A stretch of 64,000 nt of DNA, taken from Enterobacter_D sp963521185. GTDB lineage: Bacteria; Pseudomonadota; Gammaproteobacteria; Enterobacterales; Enterobacteriaceae. Positions 7,425-16,581 of this stretch are shown here, piece after piece. Position numbers and translations under genes: made by a program. The stretch lies in assembly GCA_963521185.1 (NCBI GenBank), contig CAUQTV010000003.1:310001-374000 (forward strand), given 5' to 3'. The notes beneath the pieces are model-generated. The model saw only the letters and a program-made list of their open reading frames with translations. It did no database searches and was not told the DNA's origin. Position 1 is the stretch's first letter. Every line of letters begins with the position of its first letter.

Positions 7425-8310
7425 GATCCCACCCCGCGCGGCCAATCAGCCAGCTCAAGATAAACACGCCCACCAGGATCACGACGGCGATGGCGCTGCC
7501 GTAGCCCCAGTAGGAAAAGTTAAAGGCCTGGATAAAGCCGTAGTAGTTGGTCACTTCGGTTATCGAACCCGGCCCGCCGTCGGTCAGCACATAGATCAGC
7601 GGGAAGGCTTTAAAGCTGTCGATGAGCCGAAACAGCATGCACACCGCCAGCACCGGTTTTAAGTGCGGCAGCACGATGTAGCGAAAAATATTCAACCGCG
7701 ACGCCCCGTCGAGGCTTGCCGCTTCCTGCGGATCTTTCGGGATCATTTGCAGCGCGGCCAGCACCATCAGCATGGTGAAGGGAAACCACTGCCAGACGTC
7801 GGCAACCACAATCGCCCAGAGCGCGGTCGCGGGGTTTGCGATCAGCGAATCCAGCGGCAGACCTACACGGTCCAGCACCTGATGCAGCGGGCTGATATCC
7901 GGCGTGTAGATAATCTTCCAGATCAGCGCCACGATAATCGGCGGCAGCACCATGGGGATCAGCAGCAGCGTGCGCACGCCGTTCAGCCAGCGCGAGGTGC
8001 CGTCGAGCAGCAGCGCCAGCAGCAGGCCGATTAGCACCTGGAAAAAGACGCTCACCACCGAGAGCTTTAGCTGCGTGGCGATCGACGCGAGAAAGCGATC
8101 GTCATGCAGCAGTTGCGCATAGTTCACCAGCGGATCGCGAAAGGTAAAGGTGGCCGCCGGGTTGGTCAGGCTCAGCGGCGTGAAGCTGGTCACCACCAGC
8201 GCCACGGCCGGGATCAGCGTCAGCAGCGTCAGTACCAGCAGCGAGGGCGCTAAGCCCAGCAGCCAGGCATTGCGCTGGCGCACGCGCCAGGTTAGGGTTT
8301 GTTGCGCCAT
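7405..8310 (-). CDS. MalF/UgpA-type ABC permease
   Basis: The first permease of the importer, about 301 residues. An ATG at 8322 directly follows the stop of the binding-protein gene, but the ATG at 8310 has a GAGG site 6 bases upstream and is preferred. The protein has six predicted membrane segments and an EAA loop (EAASLDGASRLNIFRYIVLP). It belongs to the CUT1 group of carbohydrate-type importers. Confidence 0.9.
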   Translation of the reverse strand: MAQQTLTWRVRQRNAWLLGLAPSLLVLTLLTLIPAVALVVTSFTPLSLTNPAATFTFRDPLVNYAQLLHDDRFLASIATQLKLSVVSVFFQVLIGLLLALLLDGTSRWLNGVRTLLLIPMVLPPIIVALIWKIIYTPDISPLHQVLDRVGLPLDSLIANPATALWAIVVADVWQWFPFTMLMVLAALQMIPKDPQEAASLDGASRLNIFRYIVLPHLKPVLAVCMLFRLIDSFKAFPLIYVLTDGGPGSITEVTNYYGFIQAFNFSYWGYGSAIAVVILVGVFILSWLIGRAGWDHDHTAN

Positions 8311-8322
8311 GTCTGCCCTCAT

Positions 8323-9651
8323 TTAGATTTTGGCTCCGGCGCGTTTTAAATCCGCAATGGACCCCGCCTGCGCCTGTGCCATCGCCTGTTTTGCCGACAG
8401 CTGCCCGGAGGCGATCAGCGCAATGGCTTTGTTTAACTGCTGATCGACCTGCGGATAAAACTCCACCGTGCGGTACTTCATGTAGCCGCCTTTGCCTGCC
8501 AGATCGATCGCGTCGAGGGAGAGTTGCGCCAGATCGACGCCGTTAATCACCTGCTTTTGACGAAACGCCGGTGCGTCGATATCGCTACGGCGGGTGGGCG
8601 ATCCATAGCCCGCCTGCAAGGTGCGCGCGGTGGTCTGCCGGGAGAGCGCCCACTGAATAAATGCCCATGCCGCCTCTTTGTTTTTTGACCCGGCGGGAAT
8701 GCCCAGCGCATGGGTAGCCATCCCGGGAAAACGGCCCGCTGGCCCGCTGACCATCTGCCCGAAATGCGCGGTCTTTAACGTGCGCGAAGACCCCGCATCC
8801 CCCAACTGTGCCAGATAGGTCTGGCTGAGATCGGTGAAGTTCACGCGGCCCTGTTTCAGCGCCTGTAACGTCTGGTCAGCGGTGTAGGTGATGCCGCCGT
8901 TAGGCCCAAATTCGCGGATAAGATTAGCGAAATAATCCGCTGCGGCCACGGCTTCTGGCGTGTCCAGCGTCGGGAACAGATCGTCCGGTGGCGCGCGGAA
9001 TACGTTGCCGCCAAAGGCCTGCAAATAGGGCACAAACGTCCAGCCGTAGTGGTTGTCGGTAATGTACCCGGCGACGCGATCCTTTTTGTTTACCGCGCGC
9101 AGCGCCGTGAGCAGGGTGTCGGTGGTGTCGGGGAAGCCCAGTCCGGCTTGCTGCACCAGATCAAAGCGCGAGGTGCCTGCCAGCATCGCCTCCACCACGT
9201 AGGGAATGCCGTACAGTTTGCCGTCGCGCCCGGTTTCCGCCGCCAGCGTGGCGGGCAGAAAATCGCTCAGTCCCCAGTCGGCGGGGGTGAGATTCGCGTC
9301 GGCGATGTAGCTGTCCAGAGGCGTCAGCCAGCCGGCGTTGATCCAGCGGCTGGTGTAGATAAACGTCACGTTCACCACGTCATACGCCGAGCCGTGCGTG
9401 GACAACTCCAGGTCCGCGCGCTGGTTGTAAACCGGAAACGCAGGGGTATCAAGCTGCACTTTCGCCCCGGTCAGGGCTTCAAATTCCGGCAGCCATTGGC
9501 GGATCAGGTTCGGCCACGCGGTGCTGAAAATGGACACGTTCAGCGTGACGCCTTCGTACTTGCGCGCCACACTGGCCCCGCGCGCAATGGCGGGTACCAT
9601 GCTGTAGACGCCAAAGGCAGCCATGGCCTTTAACAAATCACGACGCTGCAT
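8323..9651 (-). CDS. Tat-exported ABC solute-binding protein, family 1
   Basis: The periplasmic binding protein of the importer, about 442 residues from the ATG at 9651. A longer reading to 9771 runs through the upstream dioxygenase gene and lacks a ribosome binding site. The N-terminus MQRRDLLKAMAAFGVYS contains the twin-arginine pattern RRxLLK and a weakly hydrophobic core, so export folded through Tat is likely. Family 1 proteins bind sugars, polyols, glycerophosphodiesters and related compounds. The start overlaps the dioxygenase stop by 14 bases, so one transcript carries both. Confidence 0.88.
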   Translation of the reverse strand: MQRRDLLKAMAAFGVYSMVPAIARGASVARKYEGVTLNVSIFSTAWPNLIRQWLPEFEALTGAKVQLDTPAFPVYNQRADLELSTHGSAYDVVNVTFIYTSRWINAGWLTPLDSYIADANLTPADWGLSDFLPATLAAETGRDGKLYGIPYVVEAMLAGTSRFDLVQQAGLGFPDTTDTLLTALRAVNKKDRVAGYITDNHYGWTFVPYLQAFGGNVFRAPPDDLFPTLDTPEAVAAADYFANLIREFGPNGGITYTADQTLQALKQGRVNFTDLSQTYLAQLGDAGSSRTLKTAHFGQMVSGPAGRFPGMATHALGIPAGSKNKEAAWAFIQWALSRQTTARTLQAGYGSPTRRSDIDAPAFRQKQVINGVDLAQLSLDAIDLAGKGGYMKYRTVEFYPQVDQQLNKAIALIASGQLSAKQAMAQAQAGSIADLKRAGAKI

Positions 9652-10606
9652 GTTTCGCTTCCTTTGGCTGGGCCTCAGACGCCGCCGCGCTGTTCGCCGC
9701 CTGCGCGGTGGTTGGACGCGCAGCGGAGAGGGTGCGGCTGCGGCGTCCGTCCACGCCCACCGCCTGTTCACCTTCCACGGTTACGCGGCGAACCACGCGC
9801 GGCTGCGTGCCATAATCGTTGACCGCGTAATGTTGCGTGCTGCGGTTGTCCCAAATCACCACGTCGTCCTGCTGCCACTGCCAGCGCACGGTGTTCTCCT
9901 GGCGGATAATGCGGTTTTGCAGCAGCTCAAACAGCTGCGCCGATTCACGGCTGCTAAATCCTACCAGGCGTTTCACAAAATGGCCGAGCAGTAACGCGCG
10001 CTCGCCGCTGACCGGGTGCACGTGCACCACCGGATGCTCCGCTTCCCAGACGGAAGAGACAAACACCTGATTGTGATGGCTGACGCGCAAATGATCGTCG
10101 ATCACCCGCTCTGCGCCGTAGTCGTAATCGTTGCTGTGCACCGCACGCAGGGAACTGGCGAACTGCTGCAGCGCGGGCGGCAGCTGCTCAAAGGCGCGGG
10201 CGGTGTTGGCCCATACCGTATCGCCGCCGTATTCCGGAATGGTCACGCCGCGCAGAATGGAGATTTTTGGAAAGGCATCCACGAAGGTGACGTCGGTGTG
10301 CCAGGAGTCGGCGCGCCCGCCGCCTTTGGACGCGTCCAGCTCAAACAGTTTGGTGCCGGTGGGGGCGGGAACGGTCGGGTGGGCGACAATGCTGCCAAAG
10401 CGTGCGCCGAAGGCCTGATGGGCGGCATCGGTCAAATGGTGCTGCTTGCGGAAAAACAGCACTTTGTATTTCACCAGCGCGGCATCAAGTTGGGCAAACA
10501 CCGCGTCATCGAGATCCGCCGACAGCGCAATATCGAAAACTTCTGCACCAATATTTCCGGCGACCGGGCGAAGGGTTAATAAGGGGAACAGATTTTCTGT
10601 GCTCAT
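9638..10606 (-). CDS. TauD/TfdA-family 2-oxoglutarate dioxygenase
   Basis: An Fe(II)/2-oxoglutarate dioxygenase of 322 residues. Metal ligands fit the H-x-D...H triad: His103 and Asp105 in SWHTDVTF and distal His259 in STQHYAVNDYG. Arg270 or Arg274 would hold the 2-oxoglutarate carboxylate. TauD relatives cleave taurine, alkyl sulfate esters or aryloxyalkanoates, so this one probably prepares the compound brought in by the co-transcribed importer. The last 40 residues are a low-complexity Ala/Glu/Arg tail beyond the family fold. The substrate is unknown. Confidence 0.85.
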   Translation of the reverse strand: MSTENLFPLLTLRPVAGNIGAEVFDIALSADLDDAVFAQLDAALVKYKVLFFRKQHHLTDAAHQAFGARFGSIVAHPTVPAPTGTKLFELDASKGGGRADSWHTDVTFVDAFPKISILRGVTIPEYGGDTVWANTARAFEQLPPALQQFASSLRAVHSNDYDYGAERVIDDHLRVSHHNQVFVSSVWEAEHPVVHVHPVSGERALLLGHFVKRLVGFSSRESAQLFELLQNRIIRQENTVRWQWQQDDVVIWDNRSTQHYAVNDYGTQPRVVRRVTVEGEQAVGVDGRRSRTLSAARPTTAQAANSAAASEAQPKEAKHAAS

Positions 10607-10890
10607 CGTGGATTTCCTTTAACATTCTCGGGAAATCCACTCTAAGAATAAAACATATTCTTTACAAAGACCGTCAAGTAATAAACATATGATGCTGTTG
10701 TACCTAAGCTTTGCGAAAAAAAGCATTTCTTAATTTTATCTATGGCTTTGCCAGAAAATGGCATGATTATTATAACGTCTTGTTTTTATTGTTTTTGTAT
10801 GGAGGGATAATAAAAGCAGGAGGGGATAAAGACGATTAATAATCGGGCTTTCCGTTGCCCTGGAATTGTTTTACAGCGGGGTGTCTGCGT

Positions 10891-11859
10891 TTAATTCGGC
10901 GTCCACTGCGGCTTTCCATTATCGGTGGAAAACAGCGTGTTAGCGCGTACGCGGTTACGCCCGGAATGTTTGGCGTCATATAACGCGCGGTCGGCGGCCT
11001 GAATCAAATCGATATGCGCGGCGTGGGAGCGCTGGCTATGGCTCGCCACACCGATGCTGACGCTGACCACGCGTGCCGGGGCTTTTGCATGCGGTAACGC
11101 CAGGGCCTGCACGCTGGCGCGCAGTTTTTCCGCCACGTTGACCGCATCCGCCGAGCGCGTTTCTGGCAGTAGCGCGCAAAACTCCTCGCCGCCGTAGCGG
11201 AACAGGATATCGTTGGGCCGCTGCAACGCGTTACGCATGGCGGTGGCAACCTGCTGCAAACAGGCGTCGCCCTGCTGGTGGCCATAATGGTCGTTGTAGC
11301 GCTTGAAGAAGTCCACGTCGATCAGCAGCAGCGACAACGGTTTGTTGTTGCGCTTGCTGGCGCGCCACTCTTTATCGATGCAAATATCGAAATAGCGGCG
11401 GTTGCCCACGCCCGTCAGACCGTCCGATAACGACTGCGACAGCAGCTCATGTGCCTGTTCGCGCAGCAGTGACTCCCGGCGCACTGCCGTGCTGACGTCG
11501 GCAATCTGGATTAAACAGTAACGCTCCGCTTCACCGAGCGGCACAATGGTCACCGCCTGGCTGATGCGTTCGCCAGGCACCGCCGGTTCGGCAAACAGCG
11601 GGAACGGCGAACGGTGCAGCGACTGCGACAGCAGCGCAGGCAGGTTGTGGCAAATCGCCTGATGGATCGCCACGCCAACGCGATGGTGCTTTAGCTCAGG
11701 AAACAGCACAAAAAAATCCTGGCCGATGGCGTCACTCGCCGTGCGGCCGGTGTGCGCCTCCATCCAGGCGTTCCACAGCGTAATGCGGTACTCCACATCC
11801 ACGACAATCACGCCAAGGCTCAGCGCGGAAAACGCGTCCAGTAACAACGTATCTTTCAT
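10891..11859 (-). CDS. PAS-GGDEF diguanylate cyclase
   Basis: A 322-residue soluble protein that makes c-di-GMP. Residues about 8-125 form a PAS-like sensor domain (VEYRITLWNAWMEAHTGRT) and residues about 145-310 the GGDEF domain. The active site is GGEEF at 223-227. The inhibitory I-site RxxD is intact (Arg214, Asp217, five residues before the active site), so product feedback is expected. It is the last gene of an operon with a response regulator and a CheC phosphatase, overlapping cheC by ATGA. No membrane segment is seen. Confidence 0.92.
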   Translation of the reverse strand: MKDTLLLDAFSALSLGVIVVDVEYRITLWNAWMEAHTGRTASDAIGQDFFVLFPELKHHRVGVAIHQAICHNLPALLSQSLHRSPFPLFAEPAVPGERISQAVTIVPLGEAERYCLIQIADVSTAVRRESLLREQAHELLSQSLSDGLTGVGNRRYFDICIDKEWRASKRNNKPLSLLLIDVDFFKRYNDHYGHQQGDACLQQVATAMRNALQRPNDILFRYGGEEFCALLPETRSADAVNVAEKLRASVQALALPHAKAPARVVSVSIGVASHSQRSHAAHIDLIQAADRALYDAKHSGRNRVRANTLFSTDNGKPQWTPN

Positions 11860-12503
11860 GGGAGAGATAATCCATCCGGTGCCATGCCTGACTCTAAGCG
11901 CCTGATATAAAGACTGATTTCATGACGTAAATCGCGCAGTGCCGACATGTCCAGAATAAACGCCAGGTACCCCTCAATTTGCTGCCGTTCGAGGGAGAAA
12001 TCGATGCGCAACATCAGCACAATCGGATCGTCATCGTCCTGCGCAGGGTTGAGGATCTGCTCACTGCTGCCCACGCGAAACACCGGCAGCGACCCCTGCA
12101 ACTCTTTTTCAAACATGTTGGCCAGCGTGCCCACACAGGCGTTGAGCACGATGTTGCCAATTTCGCTCATTGCCTCACGTTCCATTTCGCCGAGTTCATG
12201 GGCGGGGATCAAATCCCCCACCATCATGCGCACGATTTCGAAGCTGGCGGTTTCCGGGAACATCAGGATCGCTTCAGTGGCGTAAGCACCCTGATAGTTC
12301 TGGCTGATACCGCACAGCGGCAGGCCAGCGCCCAGTTCGTCAGCGGCTTCGGAGCGCGTGGTAAAGCGGATCGAGGGCACCGACATGCGCACTTCTTCGT
12401 TGACGATATTGCTCATCGCCGCGGCAGCATGGCCGACGCCGATGTTGAAAATCTCCATCAAACAATCCGCTTCAATCTCGCTGATATTCGGCAGTTCACT
12501 CAT
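11856..12503 (-). CDS. CheC-family CheY-P phosphatase
   Basis: A 215-residue CheC/CheX-family protein. Two active sites of the form (D/S)x3Ex2Nx22P can be counted. The first is Asp13-Glu17-Asn20-Pro43. The second is in EAMSEIGN, with Glu and Asn correctly spaced and Pro 23 residues after Asn, but with Glu instead of Asp/Ser at the first position. This suggests it dephosphorylates the response regulator encoded directly upstream (ATGA overlap). CheC is common in Firmicutes and Thermotoga and less usual in Enterobacterales, which use CheZ for chemotaxis. Confidence 0.88.
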   Translation of the reverse strand: MSELPNISEIEADCLMEIFNIGVGHAAAAMSNIVNEEVRMSVPSIRFTTRSEAADELGAGLPLCGISQNYQGAYATEAILMFPETASFEIVRMMVGDLIPAHELGEMEREAMSEIGNIVLNACVGTLANMFEKELQGSLPVFRVGSSEQILNPAQDDDDPIVLMLRIDFSLERQQIEGYLAFILDMSALRDLRHEISLYIRRLESGMAPDGLSLP

Positions 12504-12868
12504 GTACCTGACTCCAGACTGTTCAGCATGGCATGGATCTGCGCTTCCTGAATCGGTTTAGACAAGAATCCCACGCCGAGCTGTTCAGCCGTGGCCTGGA
12601 TGGAGTTTTGCACGTTGGCTGTCAGCAGCACGATGTGCGTCTCCGGGTGCGCTTTACGCAAAATAGCGGCCGCTTCTAGGCCGCCCATGCCCGGCATATT
12701 GACGTCAAGAAGGATTAACCAGGGGGATTTTTGCTCGGCCAGCTCAATGGCCTGTTCGCCCGTGCCCGCTTCTTCAATCAGCCAGTCACTGTGAAGACTC
12801 AAAACACACTGGCGCGAAATCATGCGTGATAAACGGCTATCATCAACGATAAGGATCTGCTTAGACAT
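12500..12868 (-). CDS. Single-domain CheY-like response regulator
   Basis: A 122-residue receiver domain with no output domain. Asp9/Asp10 form the acidic pocket, Asp55 is the phosphorylation site, and Thr83 and Lys104 are the conserved switch residues. First gene of the operon with CheC and a diguanylate cyclase, so its phosphorylation probably feeds into c-di-GMP control, with CheC as phosphatase. No kinase gene is adjacent. The upstream region holds a perfect palindrome CAGTTAACTG at 12890-12899, a possible regulator site. Confidence 0.9.
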   Translation of the reverse strand: MSKQILIVDDSRLSRMISRQCVLSLHSDWLIEEAGTGEQAIELAEQKSPWLILLDVNMPGMGGLEAAAILRKAHPETHIVLLTANVQNSIQATAEQLGVGFLSKPIQEAQIHAMLNSLESGT

Positions 12869-13083
12869 AGTTTATTATTCTCTATCAGTCAGTTAACTGG
12901 CACGGTGAGCGGACAACGCCGCTATAAAAGTCGTTCAGTTCACGCCTAAAGCGCCATTAACGATCGCAATGTTGCTTTCACGGTGAAGGGCACGGCCAAA
13001 ATCTTACTTAGGGTTTCGGCCTGAATGCCCTTTGACTTGAGGGTTGATAAGAGAAAAATTTCACGTAAAGCATTTTATATCGT

Positions 13084-13518
13084 TTAGGGAACGAAACGTT
13101 CGGGGTTATTTGGCGTGTAGGTTAAATATCCGACAGTGCCCTGACAGGCTTCGCCATCTTTCGGATGGTGAACGCCATCTTCCACGTTCACTTTGGGGAA
13201 GTCGAACGGTGAAACGCCCTCCAGACAGGCGACATTGATGCCGTACTGATCCGGGTTTGAGCGGCGCTGGTGGAAGGTGTAAATCCCGCATACCGAACAG
13301 AAAAAGTGCCGGGCTTCGCCAGTGTTAAAACGGTATTCGGTCAGCTTATCTTCGCCCTGAAGAATGTGAATGCCGCTCAGCGGTGCCGACACCACCACCG
13401 CGCCGCGCATGCGGCAAAATGAGCAGTTACAGCGTCGAAGCGTGTTAAATCCATCGGTAAGTTCAACGGTAAAAGCCACCGCGCCGCAGTGGCAGCGTGC
13501 GGATAATGCATCAGCCAT
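13084..13518 (-). CDS. GFA/CENP-V-domain zinc protein
   Basis: A 144-residue protein of the glutathione-dependent formaldehyde-activating (GFA) fold. The zinc-binding cysteines are visible: CHC at the N-terminus, CNCSFC near residues 30-35 and CSVC near 75-80. Most bacterial GFA proteins have no proven activity, and S-hydroxymethylglutathione synthesis is only a historical label. It is flanked by terminator-like repeats and appears monocistronic. An inverted repeat AAGGGCA/TGCCCTT at 12986-13032 lies downstream, without a T tract. Confidence 0.85.
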   Translation of the reverse strand: MADALSARCHCGAVAFTVELTDGFNTLRRCNCSFCRMRGAVVVSAPLSGIHILQGEDKLTEYRFNTGEARHFFCSVCGIYTFHQRRSNPDQYGINVACLEGVSPFDFPKVNVEDGVHHPKDGEACQGTVGYLTYTPNNPERFVP

Positions 13519-13630
13519 GTTCCTCTCCTTTCCGTCAGATCAACCGGAACGGTATTGTCCCGGCGTGCAGTTGTGCTAACTATTTTAGTCTGGCGGCTGG
13601 AGAGGGGCGTTAAAATACTCAGTAAAGCGT

Positions 13631-15196
13631 TTAAGAAAACGACGGGCTGACTTTAAACAAACTGATTGCCTCGGCTAACCGCTCGGCCTGATCGTTTAAT
13701 GACTGCGCCGCCGAAGACGCTTCCTGTACCAGCGCGGCGTTTTGCTGGGTGACCTCGTCCATCTGCACAATGGCGCTGTTGATTTCGAGGATACCGGTGC
13801 TCTGCTCTTTGCTGGCGGTGGAGATCTCGGCAATGATGTCGGTGACGTTCTTCACGCTGGCGACCACCTGGCTCATGGTTGACCCGGCTTTGTCCACCAG
13901 TTGGCTGCCAATGTTCACTTTGGCGACCGAGTCTTCAATCAGCCCTTTGATCTCTTTGGCTGCCGTGGCTGAGCGATGCGCCAGGTTTCTGACTTCGGTG
14001 GCGACCACCGCGAAGCCTTTGCCCTGTTCCCCGGCGCGCGCGGCTTCAACGGCGGCGTTGAGCGCCAGAATGTTGGTCTGGAAGGCAATGCTGTCGATGA
14101 CCGCAATGATATCGACAATCTTGCGCGATGCGCTGTTGATCTCCTCCATCGTCACGATCACCTGGCTGACCACCTCGCCGCCCTCAACGGCCACGCGCGA
14201 GGCGTTCGCCGCCAGATGGTTGGCCTGCACCGCGTTGTCCGCGTTCTGTTTTACCGTGGCGGTCATCTGCTCCATGGCGGAGGCGGTCTCTTCCAGCGAG
14301 CTGGCCTGCTGCTCGGTGCGCGACGACAAATCCAGGTTGCCCGCGGCAATTTCGCTCGACGCGCTGGTTATGGCAGCTGTTCCCTGACGCACATCGCTCA
14401 CAATACGCAGCAGGCTTTCGTTCATATTTCGCAGCCCGTGCATTAACATGCCGGTTTCATCCGTGGAGGTAATATGAATTTCGGTGGTCAAATCGCCTGC
14501 CGCCACATTTTCTGCGACGCGTACGGCTTTACTCAGCGGATCCACGATGGATCGCGTTAAGAAATAGCCCAGCGCAATCGCCGCGATCACCGCAATAATA
14601 GACACCACGATCGCCATTTTAATGGCCGTCGCCCCCTGACGAATGGTTTGTGCGCCTTCTGCCTGTAATTGTTTGTCCTGAGCGTCGGCTAATTGCGAGG
14701 TGAGATCGAGATAATTATTCTGCGGGATAGTGATTTTACGTAAAATAAATTCCGTGGAGGCATAGAGTTCACCCGACTGGGTGAGGGCGAGCAACTGTTT
14801 TCGCGCATCGGCAAAGGCGTCACGGGCGGCCAGCAGCGTGCGGATTTTCTGTTGACCGACGGTGGACGTCTGCATGGCGGCAAGCTTTGCCATCAGGGTA
14901 TCGGTCTTTTTGACCGCAACAGCAAGCTGCGCATAACGCTGCTGATTTTCCTCAATATTTTTTGCATCAATCACAACGCCGCGCAGGAATTTGATCTGCT
15001 CATTGATGCCATCGCGCACCTCCGACGCCAGGCGAACTTTCACGTAATTCTGGCTTAACATCGTGGCGATATTGTCATTCATGGTGGTGAGTTTCATTAT
15101 TGCCGTCACGCTCACCACCGCCAGCAATAATACCACCACAGCAAACGCTGCGCCTAAACGAAATCCGACCTTCATTCTACTAAAAACAGAAACCAT
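13631..15196 (-). CDS. Methyl-accepting chemotaxis protein
   Basis: A 521-residue Tsr/Tar-type chemoreceptor. TM1 is at about residues 12-34, a periplasmic four-helix ligand domain follows to about 190, TM2 is about 192-214, then HAMP (215-265) and the coiled-coil signalling domain with the hairpin tip around DSIAFQTNILALNAAVEAAR. Methylation-type Glu/Gln pairs are present (EEQASS, ETASAM region). It ends in LFKVSPSFS and lacks the NWETF tail that tethers CheR and CheB in high-abundance receptors, so it resembles low-abundance receptors. Ligand unknown. Confidence 0.93.
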   Translation of the reverse strand: MVSVFSRMKVGFRLGAAFAVVVLLLAVVSVTAIMKLTTMNDNIATMLSQNYVKVRLASEVRDGINEQIKFLRGVVIDAKNIEENQQRYAQLAVAVKKTDTLMAKLAAMQTSTVGQQKIRTLLAARDAFADARKQLLALTQSGELYASTEFILRKITIPQNNYLDLTSQLADAQDKQLQAEGAQTIRQGATAIKMAIVVSIIAVIAAIALGYFLTRSIVDPLSKAVRVAENVAAGDLTTEIHITSTDETGMLMHGLRNMNESLLRIVSDVRQGTAAITSASSEIAAGNLDLSSRTEQQASSLEETASAMEQMTATVKQNADNAVQANHLAANASRVAVEGGEVVSQVIVTMEEINSASRKIVDIIAVIDSIAFQTNILALNAAVEAARAGEQGKGFAVVATEVRNLAHRSATAAKEIKGLIEDSVAKVNIGSQLVDKAGSTMSQVVASVKNVTDIIAEISTASKEQSTGILEINSAIVQMDEVTQQNAALVQEASSAAQSLNDQAERLAEAISLFKVSPSFS

Positions 15197-15374
15197 GAAT
15201 CCCTCCGATAAATTGAGCTAAAAAAAGAGAGAATTAGCCCAACAGGTACTTAAAGTTAAATTAAGTGAAATAAATTAAAAAATGCCACGCTAAAATAAAA
15301 CATGTGTAGCATTCTAATTATGTTTATCGGAGCAGATATTTTTTTCTTTAATATGATTGATGCATAATCGCACG

Positions 15375-16004
15375 TCAGGATAATGCCACCCAACGGCGAC
15401 CGAAGAGTATCGTTGCGGCAATAATGGTGATAATCGCGGCAATATGCATCATCAGGTCCATGCTATGCAGATGCAGCGGGTGGCACAGCGACAGCAGCGT
15501 CAGTGCCATGCATGCCACGCCCGCGCCCGCCGTGGCGAGGCTGCGCACCGGGTAGAGCGCCCGCGTCTGGCGCAGGTAGCCAATGACCAGCGCCACCATC
15601 GGCGCGCTTACCACCAGCATAAAGGTGTAGCAGTGCGTGCCCTCTACGCTGCTCGCTGGTTCCACGCTATTTTGTACGTTAATCAGCACACTCGCCAGCC
15701 AGCCCGCCACCAGCGGCACAAACCATCGCCAGCTTAGCGCTTGGCGTCCGGCGATGCTCATGGCAAACGCATTGCGCACGGCCAGCATGCCGGTGGCAAA
15801 CGTCAGGAGCAGTTGCAGCACCGCCCACGCCACGCCCGGCTGCGACCAGTCGGTGAGCGTGCGTTGCAGCAGCAGGCTTGCCGCCGCCGCGCAGGGCAGG
15901 GCAACGGCAATCCAGCTCAGGACGCGCCAGCCCGTAGGCCGCAGGGGCTTAACCGGCCCGGCGGAACGGCTCAGTTTTTCAATTAAGGCATTATGATCGG
16001 TCAT
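15375..16004 (-). CDS. NrsF-like (DUF1109) anti-sigma factor
   Basis: A 209-residue membrane protein with six predicted helices and a short cytoplasmic N-terminus. DUF1109 proteins act as anti-sigma factors for the ECF sigma factor encoded next to them; in Caulobacter the pair SigF-NrsF responds to metal and oxidative stress through conserved cysteines. Cys125 and Cys174 here sit about 49 residues apart, close to the spacing I recall for the key Caulobacter pair. The gene overlaps the sigma gene by 14 bases, as expected for a stoichiometric partner. Confidence 0.88.
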   Translation of the reverse strand: MTDHNALIEKLSRSAGPVKPLRPTGWRVLSWIAVALPCAAAASLLLQRTLTDWSQPGVAWAVLQLLLTFATGMLAVRNAFAMSIAGRQALSWRWFVPLVAGWLASVLINVQNSVEPASSVEGTHCYTFMLVVSAPMVALVIGYLRQTRALYPVRSLATAGAGVACMALTLLSLCHPLHLHSMDLMMHIAAIITIIAATILFGRRWVALS

Positions 16005-16554
16005 TGTTGGCTCCCATCCGACGAAGATGACTCAACGCGCGGTGCAGTAGCGATTTCACGGCGGCGACGGTCAGGTTATTGTGCATCGCCGCTTCTTTCA
16101 GGCTCATCTCATGCAGGTGGACATGCTCGACAATTTGTCGCTGGCGCGAGGGAAGCTGGTTTAAAAATGTCGCCAGCTCATCGCGGGGATCAAAACGCTC
16201 CTGCGCTGCCGGAAGTGCGCGGGTGTCGATAGCGCAGGCCTGCTCATCCACCTCCCACTGACGATGGCGTCCGCGCCGACGCAGGGCGTCAATCGCTCGC
16301 GCCTGGGTTATCGCCATTAGCCATGGAAGAAAAGGACAGCCCGGATCGTAGGTGTGGCGCACCCGGTGGATGGCGAGCAGCACATCCTGGATGACGTCCT
16401 CTACCAGGATGTCATCGGCGATCTGCTTGCGTACCAGCGAACGAATGACCGGCACCAGCGCGGTTAGCAGCCGCGTGTAAGCCTGTTGTTCTCCGGCCTG
16501 CGCGCGCGCCATCATGCCCGGCCAGTCATCGCGGGTCGTCTCGTGGTTCTCCAT
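15991..16554 (-). CDS. ECF-type sigma factor (SigF/ECF16-like)
   Basis: A 187-residue extracytoplasmic-function sigma factor. Region 2 (VEDVIQDVLLAIHRV, about residues 52-66) and region 4 (LPSRQRQIVEHVHLHEMSLKEAA, about 135-160) are both clear, and region 3 is absent as usual. It is held by the DUF1109 protein encoded downstream and probably transcribes the peroxiredoxin/DsbD genes upstream in the same operon. I did not find a convincing ECF promoter before the peroxiredoxin gene by eye. Confidence 0.9.
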   Translation of the reverse strand: MENHETTRDDWPGMMARAQAGEQQAYTRLLTALVPVIRSLVRKQIADDILVEDVIQDVLLAIHRVRHTYDPGCPFLPWLMAITQARAIDALRRRGRHRQWEVDEQACAIDTRALPAAQERFDPRDELATFLNQLPSRQRQIVEHVHLHEMSLKEAAMHNNLTVAAVKSLLHRALSHLRRMGANNDRS

Positions 16555-16581
16555 TAACCGCTCAGGGCTTTTTGCATAGGC

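Noticed and set aside
15197..15374. Sigma-28 promoter before the chemoreceptor gene
   Set aside because: The best match to TAAA-N15-GCCGATAA is poor in both boxes.
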